The notes beneath the pieces are model-generated. The model searched no databases. It saw only the letters and a program-made list of their open reading frames with translations, and was not told the DNA's origin. A stretch of 64,000 bases of DNA from Holophagaceae bacterium (lineage in GTDB: Bacteria; Acidobacteriota; Holophagae; Holophagales; Holophagaceae): contig JADKKO010000001.1 in assembly GCA_016720465.1 (NCBI GenBank), positions 310,001-374,000 of the forward strand, in the 5' to 3' direction. Positions 55,950-64,000 of this stretch are shown one piece after another. The first letter of the stretch is position 1. Every line of letters starts with the position of its first letter. A program made the position numbers and the translations under genes.

Positions 55950-58900
55950 ATGGACGCTGCGAGGTCCGCGGAACACCTGTTCGCAGAGAACCTGATGCTG
56001 GCGAACGAGGTCCAGGTGGCCCACCAGGCCTCCGAGATCGCCGCGCAACTGGTGGTTGAGCAGTTTGTCGAGATGGAAAGGGCCCATCGCCGCCTGGAAG
56101 ACATGGTCGCCCGGGAACGGGGCCTCAAGGACCGGCTGGAAAAGCTGGACGCCATCGTGAAATCGATCAACCAGAAGGTGGATTTCGAGGGGCTTCTCTG
56201 CGCGATCCTGGAGGAGGCGCGCGTCATCCCGGGCGTGGAGACCGCCGCGGTCCTGGTGCTGGATCCGGCCCGGGGCGTCTTCCGTTTCATGGCGAGCCTG
56301 GACTGGGAGACGGAACGGGAGGCCCTGGAAGGCATCGAACTGACCCTCCAGGAGGCGGAAGAGCGGTATGTCCTGGGTTCCGTCGAGGCCAGCGAAGACA
56401 TCTTCCTGGTCCGGAACGTTACGGGCCGGACGGCGCAGGAGAAGATGCTCCACCTAGGCCTCCCCGAGTCGATGATGGCCACGCGGATCCGCATCGACGG
56501 CCGGGCCGAGGCCTATTTCATCTTCGACAACAAGCAGGATCCAGAGGCCTTCGGCCCCGATGCGGTGGCCCTCATGAAGGATCTCCAAGGGCATTTCGTC
56601 TCCGCCTTCATCAAGGCCCGGACCACGGACCTCCTGAAGCGCTCGCTGCGCGAGACCAACGAGTCCAGGGAAAGGGCCGAGGTCGCCACCCGCTCGAAGA
56701 GCGAGTTCCTGGCGAACATGAGCCATGAGATCCGGACCCCCATGAACGCCATCCTCGGATTTGCCGGGCTGGCCCTGAAGCAGGACCTCAATCCAAAGCT
56801 GAGAGACTACCTCGAGAAGATCGCGGCCTCCGGGCACCACCTGCTGGGCATCATCAACGACATCCTGGACTTTTCCAAGATCGAGGCGAACAAGCTGGAG
56901 CTGGAATCCGTGCCTTTCCATCTCCTGGATGTGCTCAGCCAGGTGGCGGACATGTTCTCGCAGAAGGCCGCCGAGAAGGACCTCGAGCTGATCGTGGGCG
57001 CCGCTCCCGAAGTCCAGGACTGGCTGGTGGGCGATCCATTGAGGCTCGGGCAGGTCCTGGTGAACCTGATGAGCAATGCCATCAAATTCACGCGGGAAGG
57101 GCATATCCGGTTGAAGGTCGAGGTGGCCGGCCGCATGGAGGGCCGGATCCGCCTGCGCTTCCTTGTGGAGGATTCGGGCATCGGCATGACTCCGGAACAA
57201 ATGTCCAAACTCTTCCAGGCTTTTTCCCAGGCTGATTCCTCGACCACCCGGGAATTCGGCGGAACAGGGCTGGGCTTGAGCATCTCCAAGCGGCTGGTCG
57301 AGAAGATGGGCGGGGAGTTCGCCGTGGCCAGCCGGCCTGGAAGCGGCAGCACGTTCACCTTCACAGGCGTGTTCCCCATCTCCCAGGTGCCCGGTTCGGT
57401 GGTCCGCAAGGCTCCGGAAGATGTCCAGGGCCTGCGTGTGCTGGTGGTGGATGATTCGGCGCTCGCGCGGGAAATGCTGGAGGAGCAGCTCCACAGCTTC
57501 GGGTTCCGGGCCACCTCGGCCGGGTCCGGCGAGGCCGCCTTGAAGGAGCTGGAAACAAAACCCTTCGACCTGGTCCTCATGGACTGGAAGATGCCCGGCC
57601 TGGATGGCATCGAAACCACCCGCCGGATGAAGGACGATCCACGCCTGGCGGAGATTCCCGAAGTGATCATGGTGACCGCCTTCGGCCGCGAGGAAGTGAT
57701 GAGGGCCGCGGAAAAAACGGGCATCCGCGCCTTCCTCATCAAGCCCGTGAACCCCTCGCTGCTGCTGGATTCGATCCTGGAAGTCCTGGGGCGGCAGGCC
57801 ATCAGCTCCATGAAGGGGCCGGACCAGGCGGCCGTTTCCTCCGCCGAGAAGCGCATCGCAGGAGCCCATGTGCTCCTGGCGGAGGACAACCCCATCAACC
57901 AGCAGGTCGCCATGGAGATCCTGGAAAGCGCCCATGTCCGGGTGGACATCGCTTCCAGTGGCGTCGAGGCGGTCCGCATGGTGGACCAGAAGCGCTACGA
58001 CGCGGTGCTCATGGACATCCAGATGCCGGAAATGGACGGCTACGAGGCGACGGCGCACATCCGCGAAAAGAACCGGCACGCGGACCTGCCCATCATCGCC
58101 ATGACCGCCCACGCCATCGCGGGCTACCGCGAGGAGTGCCTCGCCGCGGGCATGAACGACTACCTCACCAAGCCCATCGAACCCCAGCGCCTCTATGAAA
58201 CCCTGGCCCTATGGATCCAGGAGGGCGCGCGGCAGTTGGGGGAAGGCGTGGATGCGCGCCCGGTGGCGGACCCCGGCACTTGCGCGGCGCCGGCGAGGCC
58301 GCCCACCACCAGGTTCTGCCCGCCCTCCCTGGAGCCCCTCCTGCCGCTGATGGACGTGTCCCAGGCCATGGGCCGCATGAACGGCAAGGAAGCCCTGCTG
58401 CTCGGCATCCTGCAGGGCTTTGTGGCGGAACTTCCGCGCCCCGAGGAGGCCATCGCCAGGGCCGTCGAAGCCGGGGATGCGGATGCGGGTTTCCGGCGGG
58501 CCCACACCCTGAAGGGCGTCGCGGCCAATCTCGCCCTGGCCCAGGTGGCCGAAGCCGCTGGGGAGCTCGAAGGCCTGCTGCGGACCGGTTCCTGCGAGGG
58601 CTGTGCGGAGCCCCTGGCCCGGCTGGATGAAGCCATGGCGGGCTTCCGCGAGCTGGCGGGCCCTCTGCTTGCCCTGCGGCCGCCCACTGTGGCGCCGGAA
58701 GGCAAGTCCGGGGAGGCCGATCCGAGGAGGGTCCTCCAACTCCTGCTGGAACTCGATGCGCTGCTGAAGAAGAACAGCTACGAGGCCAAAGCGTCCTTGG
58801 CGCGGCTGGGCCCCATCCTGCTCGCCGAAGGGACCCAGGAGTCCTTGGATTCCATCCAGGCCCATGTGGCCCGCATGGACTTCCGCGGGGCCCGCGAAGC

Positions 58901-58979
58901 CCTCCAGCCGTTGATTGACGCCTGGCGGCTTTCGGCCGCGTCCCCCGAACCTGCTCCCACCGACCCGCCCGCGAGGTAG
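55950..58979 (+). CDS. GAF-domain hybrid histidine kinase with two receivers and HPt domain
   Basis: The ATG at 55950, two bases after the protease stop with GGAGAGG upstream, gives 1009 residues without membrane helices. Order: coiled coil (~1-60), GAF-like sensor (~65-225), dimerisation domain with phospho-acceptor His259 (SHEIRTPMNAILGF), ATPase domain (N-box ~372, DSGIGM ~408, GGTGLGLSIS ~437). Receiver 1 has Asp545, receiver 2 Asp689 and the HPt domain His852 (RAHTLKGVAANL); a helical C-terminal segment ends the protein. It is a complete BarA-like phosphorelay in one soluble chain. HoxJ, the kinase of known H2 sensors, has PAS instead of GAF. Position suggests it reads the hydrogenase state. 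Confidence 0.92.
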   Translation: MDAARSAEHLFAENLMLANEVQVAHQASEIAAQLVVEQFVEMERAHRRLEDMVARERGLKDRLEKLDAIVKSINQKVDFEGLLCAILEEARVIPGVETAAVLVLDPARGVFRFMASLDWETEREALEGIELTLQEAEERYVLGSVEASEDIFLVRNVTGRTAQEKMLHLGLPESMMATRIRIDGRAEAYFIFDNKQDPEAFGPDAVALMKDLQGHFVSAFIKARTTDLLKRSLRETNESRERAEVATRSKSEFLANMSHEIRTPMNAILGFAGLALKQDLNPKLRDYLEKIAASGHHLLGIINDILDFSKIEANKLELESVPFHLLDVLSQVADMFSQKAAEKDLELIVGAAPEVQDWLVGDPLRLGQVLVNLMSNAIKFTREGHIRLKVEVAGRMEGRIRLRFLVEDSGIGMTPEQMSKLFQAFSQADSSTTREFGGTGLGLSISKRLVEKMGGEFAVASRPGSGSTFTFTGVFPISQVPGSVVRKAPEDVQGLRVLVVDDSALAREMLEEQLHSFGFRATSAGSGEAALKELETKPFDLVLMDWKMPGLDGIETTRRMKDDPRLAEIPEVIMVTAFGREEVMRAAEKTGIRAFLIKPVNPSLLLDSILEVLGRQAISSMKGPDQAAVSSAEKRIAGAHVLLAEDNPINQQVAMEILESAHVRVDIASSGVEAVRMVDQKRYDAVLMDIQMPEMDGYEATAHIREKNRHADLPIIAMTAHAIAGYREECLAAGMNDYLTKPIEPQRLYETLALWIQEGARQLGEGVDARPVADPGTCAAPARPPTTRFCPPSLEPLLPLMDVSQAMGRMNGKEALLLGILQGFVAELPRPEEAIARAVEAGDADAGFRRAHTLKGVAANLALAQVAEAAGELEGLLRTGSCEGCAEPLARLDEAMAGFRELAGPLLALRPPTVAPEGKSGEADPRRVLQLLLELDALLKKNSYEAKASLARLGPILLAEGTQESLDSIQAHVARMDFRGAREALQPLIDAWRLSAASPEPAPTDPPAR

Positions 58980-58983
58980 ACCC

Positions 58984-60768
58984 ATGAGCATCGATGCCCC
59001 AGTCCCCAATCAGCGCGGCCGGGTCCTGGTGGTGGATGATTCCCCCGCCTTGCTGGCCCCCCTCTGCGAACTGCTCTACGAGGACCATGAAGTCATCTTC
59101 GCCACGTCGGGGCAGGAAGCCATCGACCTGGCCCATTCCCACAATCCCGACCTGATCCTCCTGGACGTGGTGATGCCGGAGATGGACGGTTTCGAGGTCT
59201 GCAGCCGCCTCAAATCATGCCCAGGGACCCTCGATATCCCGGTGGTGTTCATCACCTCCATGGGCGAGGAAGTGGACCACCTCCAGGGGCTCAACGTGGG
59301 GGCCATCGACTACATCGAGAAACCCATCAGCCCGGAGGTCGTGAGGGTCCGGGTGAAAAACCACATCCGGGTGAAGCGCAAGCAGGACACGTTGAGGGGG
59401 CTCACCTTGCGGGACGGCCTCACGGGAATCGCCAACCGGCGCCGCTTCGACGAAGCCCTGCGGGAGGAGTGGTCCCGGGCCGCGCGCAACCAGACCCAGC
59501 TTTCGCTGATCATGCTCGACGTGGACCATTTCAAGATCTTCAACGACACCTACGGCCATGTGGCAGGAGATGATTGCCTGCGCCGGATCGCCGAGGCCCT
59601 GACGCGATCCCTCCTGAGGCCCGTGGACATGGTGGCCCGCTTCGGCGGCGAAGAATTCGTGTGCCTTCTCCCTGGCACGGATGCCGCTGGAACCCAGATG
59701 GTGGCTGAGCGCTTCCGGGAATCGGTGATCTCGATGGCCATACCGCATGAGCACTCACCCACCGAACCCGTGGTGACCATCAGCCAGGGGCTGGCCACCA
59801 TGGTCCCGGTGGCCGAAGCGACGCCGGATCTCCTCCTGGTGGAGGCCGACAACCAGCTTTACGAGGCGAAGCGGAACGGCCGGAACCGGATCGAAAAGGC
59901 TATGGCTTCGGCGAAGCCGCTCTCCCGGCTCTCCGGGGAATCGCTGGGCAAGGCGCGGCCGGAGCTGCCCACTGTCTTGTTGGCGGACGACGACCAACAC
60001 ATGCGCGCCATCCTCGCGGGACGCCTCGCCTTCCTGCCGGCCAACGTGGAGGTGGTGGCCAGCGCGGAGGAAGCCCTGAACTTCCTCGCCCGCTCCAGGC
60101 CCCAACTGGTGCTCAGCGATGTGGTCATGCCTGGCATGGACGGCTTCAGCCTCTGCCTCAAGGTCAAGGAGAACCCGGCCCGGCGGGCCATTCCCTTCGT
60201 GCTGCTCACTTCCCTCAGCCGGAACCTTCGCGAACGCAGCGCCCTGGCGGGCGCGGACGATTTCTTGAGCAAGCTGGAGGAGGACCAGATCTTCCGGATG
60301 CGGACCCGGTTCCTGCTCGAACTGGGAACCCTGGACACGGCGGAACCAGGGGATCCGGCGGAAACGGAAAACCCGGAGGTGTTCCTTTGTTCTGCCTCCA
60401 GCACCATCCAGAAGCAGATGGAGGTCCAGCTCCTGTCCGCGAATATCCGCGTCCATCCAGCTTCCGGGCTGGAGGCCTTGATGCAGGACCTGGAACTGCG
60501 CCAGCCGGATATCCTGGTCCTGGATCTCGACCAGGATGCCGGCCAGCTTCTGGATTGCCTGGCCCGGCTGCGGAGCCGCCCCGATTTCGCCGCCCTGCCG
60601 GTGCTGCTGCTGGCCGGCAAAGGTGACGAGGACAGGATGCTCCCCCTGGAGGACTACATCACGGACCGGCTGCTCAAGCCCCTCGAAGCCCAGGAGACTC
60701 GCCACCGGATCAAACTCCTCCTCAGGCTGGCTGGCGTGCGGAAACGCGCAGGCAGAAGGAATCCATAA
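58984..60768 (+). CDS. response regulator diguanylate cyclase, receiver-GGDEF-receiver-degenerate receiver
   Basis: The ATG at 58984, with GAGG at seven bases, follows the kinase stop by four bases (594 residues). Receiver 1 carries Asp61 (LLDVVMPEMDG). The GGDEF domain reads RFGGEEF (Gly221-Phe225) and has an intact product-inhibition I-site, Arg212-Asp215. Receiver 2 carries Asp379 (LSDVVMPGMDG). The last ~120 residues look like a receiver with weakened motifs (LVLDLDQD near 514, LLKPL). It should make cyclic-di-GMP in response to phosphorylation by the upstream kinase. Confidence 0.92.
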   Translation: MSIDAPVPNQRGRVLVVDDSPALLAPLCELLYEDHEVIFATSGQEAIDLAHSHNPDLILLDVVMPEMDGFEVCSRLKSCPGTLDIPVVFITSMGEEVDHLQGLNVGAIDYIEKPISPEVVRVRVKNHIRVKRKQDTLRGLTLRDGLTGIANRRRFDEALREEWSRAARNQTQLSLIMLDVDHFKIFNDTYGHVAGDDCLRRIAEALTRSLLRPVDMVARFGGEEFVCLLPGTDAAGTQMVAERFRESVISMAIPHEHSPTEPVVTISQGLATMVPVAEATPDLLLVEADNQLYEAKRNGRNRIEKAMASAKPLSRLSGESLGKARPELPTVLLADDDQHMRAILAGRLAFLPANVEVVASAEEALNFLARSRPQLVLSDVVMPGMDGFSLCLKVKENPARRAIPFVLLTSLSRNLRERSALAGADDFLSKLEEDQIFRMRTRFLLELGTLDTAEPGDPAETENPEVFLCSASSTIQKQMEVQLLSANIRVHPASGLEALMQDLELRQPDILVLDLDQDAGQLLDCLARLRSRPDFAALPVLLLAGKGDEDRMLPLEDYITDRLLKPLEAQETRHRIKLLLRLAGVRKRAGRRNP

Positions 60769-60792
60769 AAAAGGGGCCGACCCAGGGCTCTA

Positions 60793-62307
60793 TTAATCCT
60801 TCCTCCCGCCGCTCTCCACGTGGATTTCCACGGGCATTTCCAGCATCCCGAAGAGCATCTCGCCCTTGTCCTCCACCGCTTCCAATTCGGCCCGGATGTC
60901 GCCTGCCGCCTGGAGGACCAGGCGCAGCTCATCGCCTCCGTTCTCCACGCGGAGGCTGAGCACGGACTGGCGGCGGCGGCGGTCCAGGGCATCGGCCACG
61001 CGCAGGATGGCGCACAGTTTTTCGACCACGTTCCGATGCCAGGGCTCCAGTTGGAGGAAGGCTTCGTGCTTGGCGGGGTCCGGCGCCTTGCCCCGGTGGT
61101 GGCGCACGACCTGGGAAAGGATCTCGATTTCCTCGGGCCAGAAGCCTTGCAGCGCGGCATTGCGGATCAGGTAGGCGCCATGCTTGTGGTGCCCCTTTTC
61201 GGAAATCGAGAAACCGATGTCGTGCAGCCGCGCGGCGTAGGAGAGCCACTCGCGCTCGGGATCGCCCAATTCGAAGTGCGGGCGCAGGGCGAGGAAAAGC
61301 TGGTCCGACAGTCGCTGCACGTGGAGGCTGTGGCCGGGATCCGGATCCAGGCGCGAGGCCAGCTGCTCCACCGAACCCCGGCGCCGCTCCGACAAGGGTG
61401 GAATGGCCACGCCGCCGTGCTTGAGGGCTTCCCAGACCATGCCTTCGCGCAGCCCCACGGGCAGCACCCGGACCTCGCTGGCACCCACCCATTCCAGCAG
61501 GGCCGAGGTCCAGGACGCGCCCACGTGGAGCACCTCGGCGCGCTTGGGATCCACCCCCAGTTTTTCGATCCTGTTCCTGGAATTATTCCGCCAGAGCCGC
61601 TGCCGGAACGGCCGGAGCTGTTCGGCCGTGAAGATGTAGGCGCCGCTGGCTCCGCGCCCCAGGTCCTCCAAGGTGCCGGAGGTGCCCAGCACAAGCCTTG
61701 TCTTCGACAGGTTCCTGGGCAGCCTCTTGCGCGCTTTCTTGAGCGCCTTGCGGATCAGGGCATTGACCAGCTTCAGGTCCTTGGCCGTGGGCGGGTCCGC
61801 CGTGGCGCTGGCATCCGCCAGGCGCTGCAGGCCCCATGGGATGGAGATGCTGGCCTCGATGTGGCCCAGGGCGATCCAGGTCATTTCGGTGCTGCCGCCG
61901 CCGACATCCATGAGCACCACGGGCTCTTCGGGGAAGGGGATGGCATGGCTCACAGCCTGGTGGATGAGGCGGGCCTCCTCCTCCCCGGAAATCACGCGGA
62001 TGGGAATCCCGATCTTCGCGGCCTCGGCCACGAAGTCCGGGGCATTGGCCGCGTCGCGAAGGGCTGCGGTGCCGCAGGCCATCAAGGTTTCGCATTCGAA
62101 CGAATCGATGATGCGCTTCATCTTCTCAAGGGCTTCCAGGCCTGCAGCGAAGGCTTCTCCGCCGATGCGGCCGCTCTTGGCGCCCCCCCGCGCCAGGCGC
62201 ACCATGGCCTTTTCCCGGGCCAGCACGCGATGGCCGCCATTGCCGTCGCTCTCCACCACCACCAGGTGGATGGAATTGGAGCCCACATCGATGGCCGAAA
62301 TCCGCAT
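60793..62307 (-). CDS. ppx: Ppx/GppA-family exopolyphosphatase/guanosine pentaphosphatase with HD domain
   Basis: The ATG at 62307 gives 504 residues. The actin-like phosphatase core has ISAIDVGSNSIHLVV, ISGEEEARLIH and LMDVGGGSTEM. The C-terminal ~190 residues form an HD-type helical domain (LSYAARLHDIGFSISEKGHHKH; VVRHHRG), as in E. coli Ppx. It hydrolyses polyphosphate or pppGpp and links to the stringent response. No Shine-Dalgarno sequence; TACCCT lies five bases upstream. It is convergent with the diguanylate cyclase gene. Confidence 0.9.
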   Translation of the reverse strand: MRISAIDVGSNSIHLVVVESDGNGGHRVLAREKAMVRLARGGAKSGRIGGEAFAAGLEALEKMKRIIDSFECETLMACGTAALRDAANAPDFVAEAAKIGIPIRVISGEEEARLIHQAVSHAIPFPEEPVVLMDVGGGSTEMTWIALGHIEASISIPWGLQRLADASATADPPTAKDLKLVNALIRKALKKARKRLPRNLSKTRLVLGTSGTLEDLGRGASGAYIFTAEQLRPFRQRLWRNNSRNRIEKLGVDPKRAEVLHVGASWTSALLEWVGASEVRVLPVGLREGMVWEALKHGGVAIPPLSERRRGSVEQLASRLDPDPGHSLHVQRLSDQLFLALRPHFELGDPEREWLSYAARLHDIGFSISEKGHHKHGAYLIRNAALQGFWPEEIEILSQVVRHHRGKAPDPAKHEAFLQLEPWHRNVVEKLCAILRVADALDRRRRQSVLSLRVENGGDELRLVLQAAGDIRAELEAVEDKGEMLFGMLEMPVEIHVESGGRKD

Positions 62308-62312
62308 GGCCC

Positions 62313-62318
62313 AGGGTA
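62313..62318 (-). promoter_or_regulatory. -10-like TACCCT of ppx
   Basis: On the minus strand TACCCT ends five bases before the ATG at 62307, a near-leaderless arrangement. Confidence 0.35.
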
Positions 62319-62399
62319 ACGCCGGACTGTGACGCCGGGGTACCATCCGGCAGCCGGATTAACCGGCCCGCCAGGCACTCCAATCCATGGCGATGGCGA

Positions 62400-62405
62400 T
62401 AAGAT
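62400..62405 (+). promoter_or_regulatory. possible -10 (TAAGAT) of the fructose-bisphosphate aldolase gene
   Basis: TAAGAT lies 29 bases before the ATG at 62435, leaving a leader that holds the GAGAGG ribosome-binding site. The same hexamer precedes tolQ. Confidence 0.4.
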
Positions 62406-62434
62406 GGGCCTTCGACACTCCGAGAGGTCCTCCC

Positions 62435-63463
62435 ATGGCCGTGGTCAATCCCAAGCAGTACCTGAAGATGCTGGCACTCGCCAAGGACGGCCGCTTCGCC
62501 TATCCGGCCTTCAACGTGACCTCCACGGAGACCGTGAACGCCGTGCTGCTGGGCCTCAAGCAGGCGAATTCCGATGGCATCGTCCAGATCTCCACCGGCG
62601 GCGCGGAGTTCTTCAGCGGCCTGGGCGTGAAGAACATGGCCAAGGGCGCCATCGCCATGGCGGAATACGTGCATCTGATGGCGCGGGAATACGACGTGAA
62701 CGTGGCCCTGCATACCGACCATTGCGCGCCCAAATACCTGGGCGGTTTCGTGCTGCCTCTTCTGGTGGAGGCCGAACGCCGCGCCGCCGCGGGCCTGGGC
62801 AACCTGTTCAACGCCCACATGTTCGATGGCAGCGAACTTTCACTCGAAGAAAACATCCGCATGTCAGGCGAGCTGCTTAAGCGCTGCGCCGCGGTCAATT
62901 TGATTCTGGAAATGGAAATAGGCGTGGTGGGCGGCGAGGAAGACGGCCACGACACCAGCGGCGTGGGCAAGGAAAAGCTCTACACCACGCCCCAGGACAT
63001 GGTGGCGGTGCACCAGGCGCTTTCGCCCATCGGAACGTACATGCTCGCGGCGACCTTCGGCAACGTGCACGGTGTCTACAAACCCGGCAACGTCCAGCTC
63101 AAGCCCACCATCCTGCAGGATGGCCAGGCGGCCATCGCCAAGGCCTGCGGCGGCGCCTCGGTGATGCTGGTCTTCCATGGCGGTTCAGGATCGAGCCTCG
63201 GGGAAATCCACGAGACCCTGGACTACGGGGTCGCCAAGATGAACATCGACACCGACACGCAGTACGCCTTCACCCGGCCCATCGCCGACCACATGTTCAA
63301 GAACTATGACGGTGTGTTGAAGGTGGATGGCGAGGTGGGCAACAAGAAAGTCTATGACCCCCGCACCTACCTGAAGAAGGCAGAGCAGGGCATGGCCGAC
63401 CGAGTGGCCCAGGCCTGCCAGGACCTGCGCAGCGCCGGAAAGAGCGCGGGGCGGGGGTTGTAG
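62435..63463 (+). CDS. fba: class II fructose-bisphosphate aldolase
   Basis: The ATG at 62435, with GAGAGG at seven bases, gives 342 residues; an earlier in-frame ATG (62387) lacks a ribosome-binding site. Zinc ligands lie in VALHTDHCAPK, EMEIGVVGGEEDG, the ATFGNVHG histidine and VFHGGSGSS. The enzyme cleaves fructose 1,6-bisphosphate, and with pgk and tpiA the window covers three glycolytic steps. The long form (FbaA type) fits the length. Confidence 0.94.
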   Translation: MAVVNPKQYLKMLALAKDGRFAYPAFNVTSTETVNAVLLGLKQANSDGIVQISTGGAEFFSGLGVKNMAKGAIAMAEYVHLMAREYDVNVALHTDHCAPKYLGGFVLPLLVEAERRAAAGLGNLFNAHMFDGSELSLEENIRMSGELLKRCAAVNLILEMEIGVVGGEEDGHDTSGVGKEKLYTTPQDMVAVHQALSPIGTYMLAATFGNVHGVYKPGNVQLKPTILQDGQAAIAKACGGASVMLVFHGGSGSSLGEIHETLDYGVAKMNIDTDTQYAFTRPIADHMFKNYDGVLKVDGEVGNKKVYDPRTYLKKAEQGMADRVAQACQDLRSAGKSAGRGL

Positions 63464-63473
63464 AGGCGCCGTC

Positions 63474-64000
63474 CTACTGCTTCACCAGCTCCACCCTCCG
63501 GTTCTTGGCGCGGCCTTCGTCGGTATCGTTGGTGGCGATGGGCGCGAGCGGTCCCACACCATAGCCTTTCAGACGCGAGGCGGCGATGCCGTGCTGGCTG
63601 ACCAGGGCCTGTACGACGGCCTCTCCCCGGGCCTGGGAGAGCTTCATGTTGACGTCGTGGGAACCAGTTCCATCGGTGTGCCCCACGACTTTCAGCTTGA
63701 GGCCCGGATCCCGCTTCAGGAGCTTGGCAATTTCATCCAGGGCCGGCTTGGAATCGGGCTTCACTTCGGACTTGTTGGTGTCGAAGTAGATGCCGTACAA
63801 AGCGATGTGGCCAGTGGCTTTCAGATCATTGCCCATGGCCGCGGCGTCGGCGACGACCTCCTGGGCCATGGCGCCTTTTTCGACGATGGTCAACATATAG
63901 CCCTGGCCCCAGGCCGTATCGACCTGCACCCAGGTTTCCATCCCTCCCTTGGCGACCTTCAACGTGGTGTATCGGTTGTCCTCGAACAGGACGCTGCCGC
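63474..64000 (-). CDS. OmpA-family outer-membrane protein (partial, 5' end outside window)
   Basis: The minus-strand frame is open to the window edge. The C-terminal ~115 residues are an OmpA-like peptidoglycan-binding domain: IALYGIYFDTNKSEVKPDS, KLKVVGHTDGTGSHDVNMKLSQARGEAV and RAKNRRVELVK. The preceding segment (ETWVQVDTAWGQGYMLTIVEKGAMAQEV) resembles the DUF4892-type region often fused to OmpA. The likely place is the periplasm or outer membrane. It is convergent with fba. Confidence 0.85.
   Translation of the reverse strand, partial: GSVLFEDNRYTTLKVAKGGMETWVQVDTAWGQGYMLTIVEKGAMAQEVVADAAAMGNDLKATGHIALYGIYFDTNKSEVKPDSKPALDEIAKLLKRDPGLKLKVVGHTDGTGSHDVNMKLSQARGEAVVQALVSQHGIAASRLKGYGVGPLAPIATNDTDEGRAKNRRVELVKQ

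Overview
The window is a GC-rich, densely packed chromosomal stretch of a Gram-negative bacterium. Tol-Pal, LolA, Tat, Sec, LexA, S15 and many central-metabolism genes are all present. The gene repertoire fits Acidobacteriota, most likely class Holophagae (Geothrix/Holophaga relatives): an MglA-type GTPase with a proline-rich tail, a secretin fused to a cohesin-like domain, a gamma-alpha fused 2-oxoacid:ferredoxin oxidoreductase and a cytosolic-type NiFe hydrogenase. That placement is an inference from repertoire, since no rRNA lies in the window. I saw no insertion sequence, prophage or CRISPR array, and no gene-free stretch exceeds 300 bases.

Layout. 1-10 kb: korA (partial) divergent from lexA, an isocitrate/isopropylmalate-type dehydrogenase, a peroxiredoxin, an MglA-like GTPase with lolA, a homocitrate/isopropylmalate synthase homologue, tatA-tatC, and ugd with an AtuA-like partner. 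10-17 kb: a tightly overlapping operon of tolQ, polysaccharide deacetylase, yaaA, a DUF309 gene and nadB, then three phospholipid genes (CDP-alcohol transferase, cdsA, plsC). 17-19 kb: tsaC, a Nudix gene, rpsO and tRNA-Leu(CAG), with two structured intergenic segments. 19.4-25.4 kb: a leftward type IV pilus/type II secretion-like operon headed by a small membrane protein. 25.7-36 kb: smc, rnhB, a MutT-like gene, two ABC permeases, tolB-pal-cpoB and a GHMP kinase. 36-43 kb: mutY, tRNA-Leu(GAG), secG, aroF, a lipoprotein, a zinc-ribbon protein, pgk-tpiA and a methyltransferase. 43-52.7 kb: rbfA-truB, an EAL protein, murD, a LysR regulator with phhA-phhB, a membrane protein, an SDR and pyrC. 53-60.8 kb: the hydrogenase-signalling operon. 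60.8-64 kb: ppx/gppA, fba and a partial OmpA-family gene.

The most interesting system is 52968-60768. It holds a Tat-signal-less NiFe hydrogenase small and large subunit, a dedicated maturation protease, a 1009-residue GAF hybrid histidine kinase with two receivers and an HPt domain, and a response regulator built as receiver-GGDEF-receiver-degenerate receiver. The genes run head to tail with very small gaps. The simplest reading is a hydrogen-sensing phosphorelay whose output is cyclic-di-GMP rather than transcription. The large subunit nevertheless keeps a C-terminal tail and a protease gene, which classical regulatory hydrogenases lack.

A window-wide regulatory pattern also emerges. Eight genes without a convincing Shine-Dalgarno sequence have a -10-like hexamer (mostly TANNNT) ending exactly six bases before the start codon, which predicts leaderless mRNAs. 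At lexA and ugd a palindrome lies directly upstream of that hexamer, where an operator would block the promoter; at lexA a clear -35 box completes the picture.
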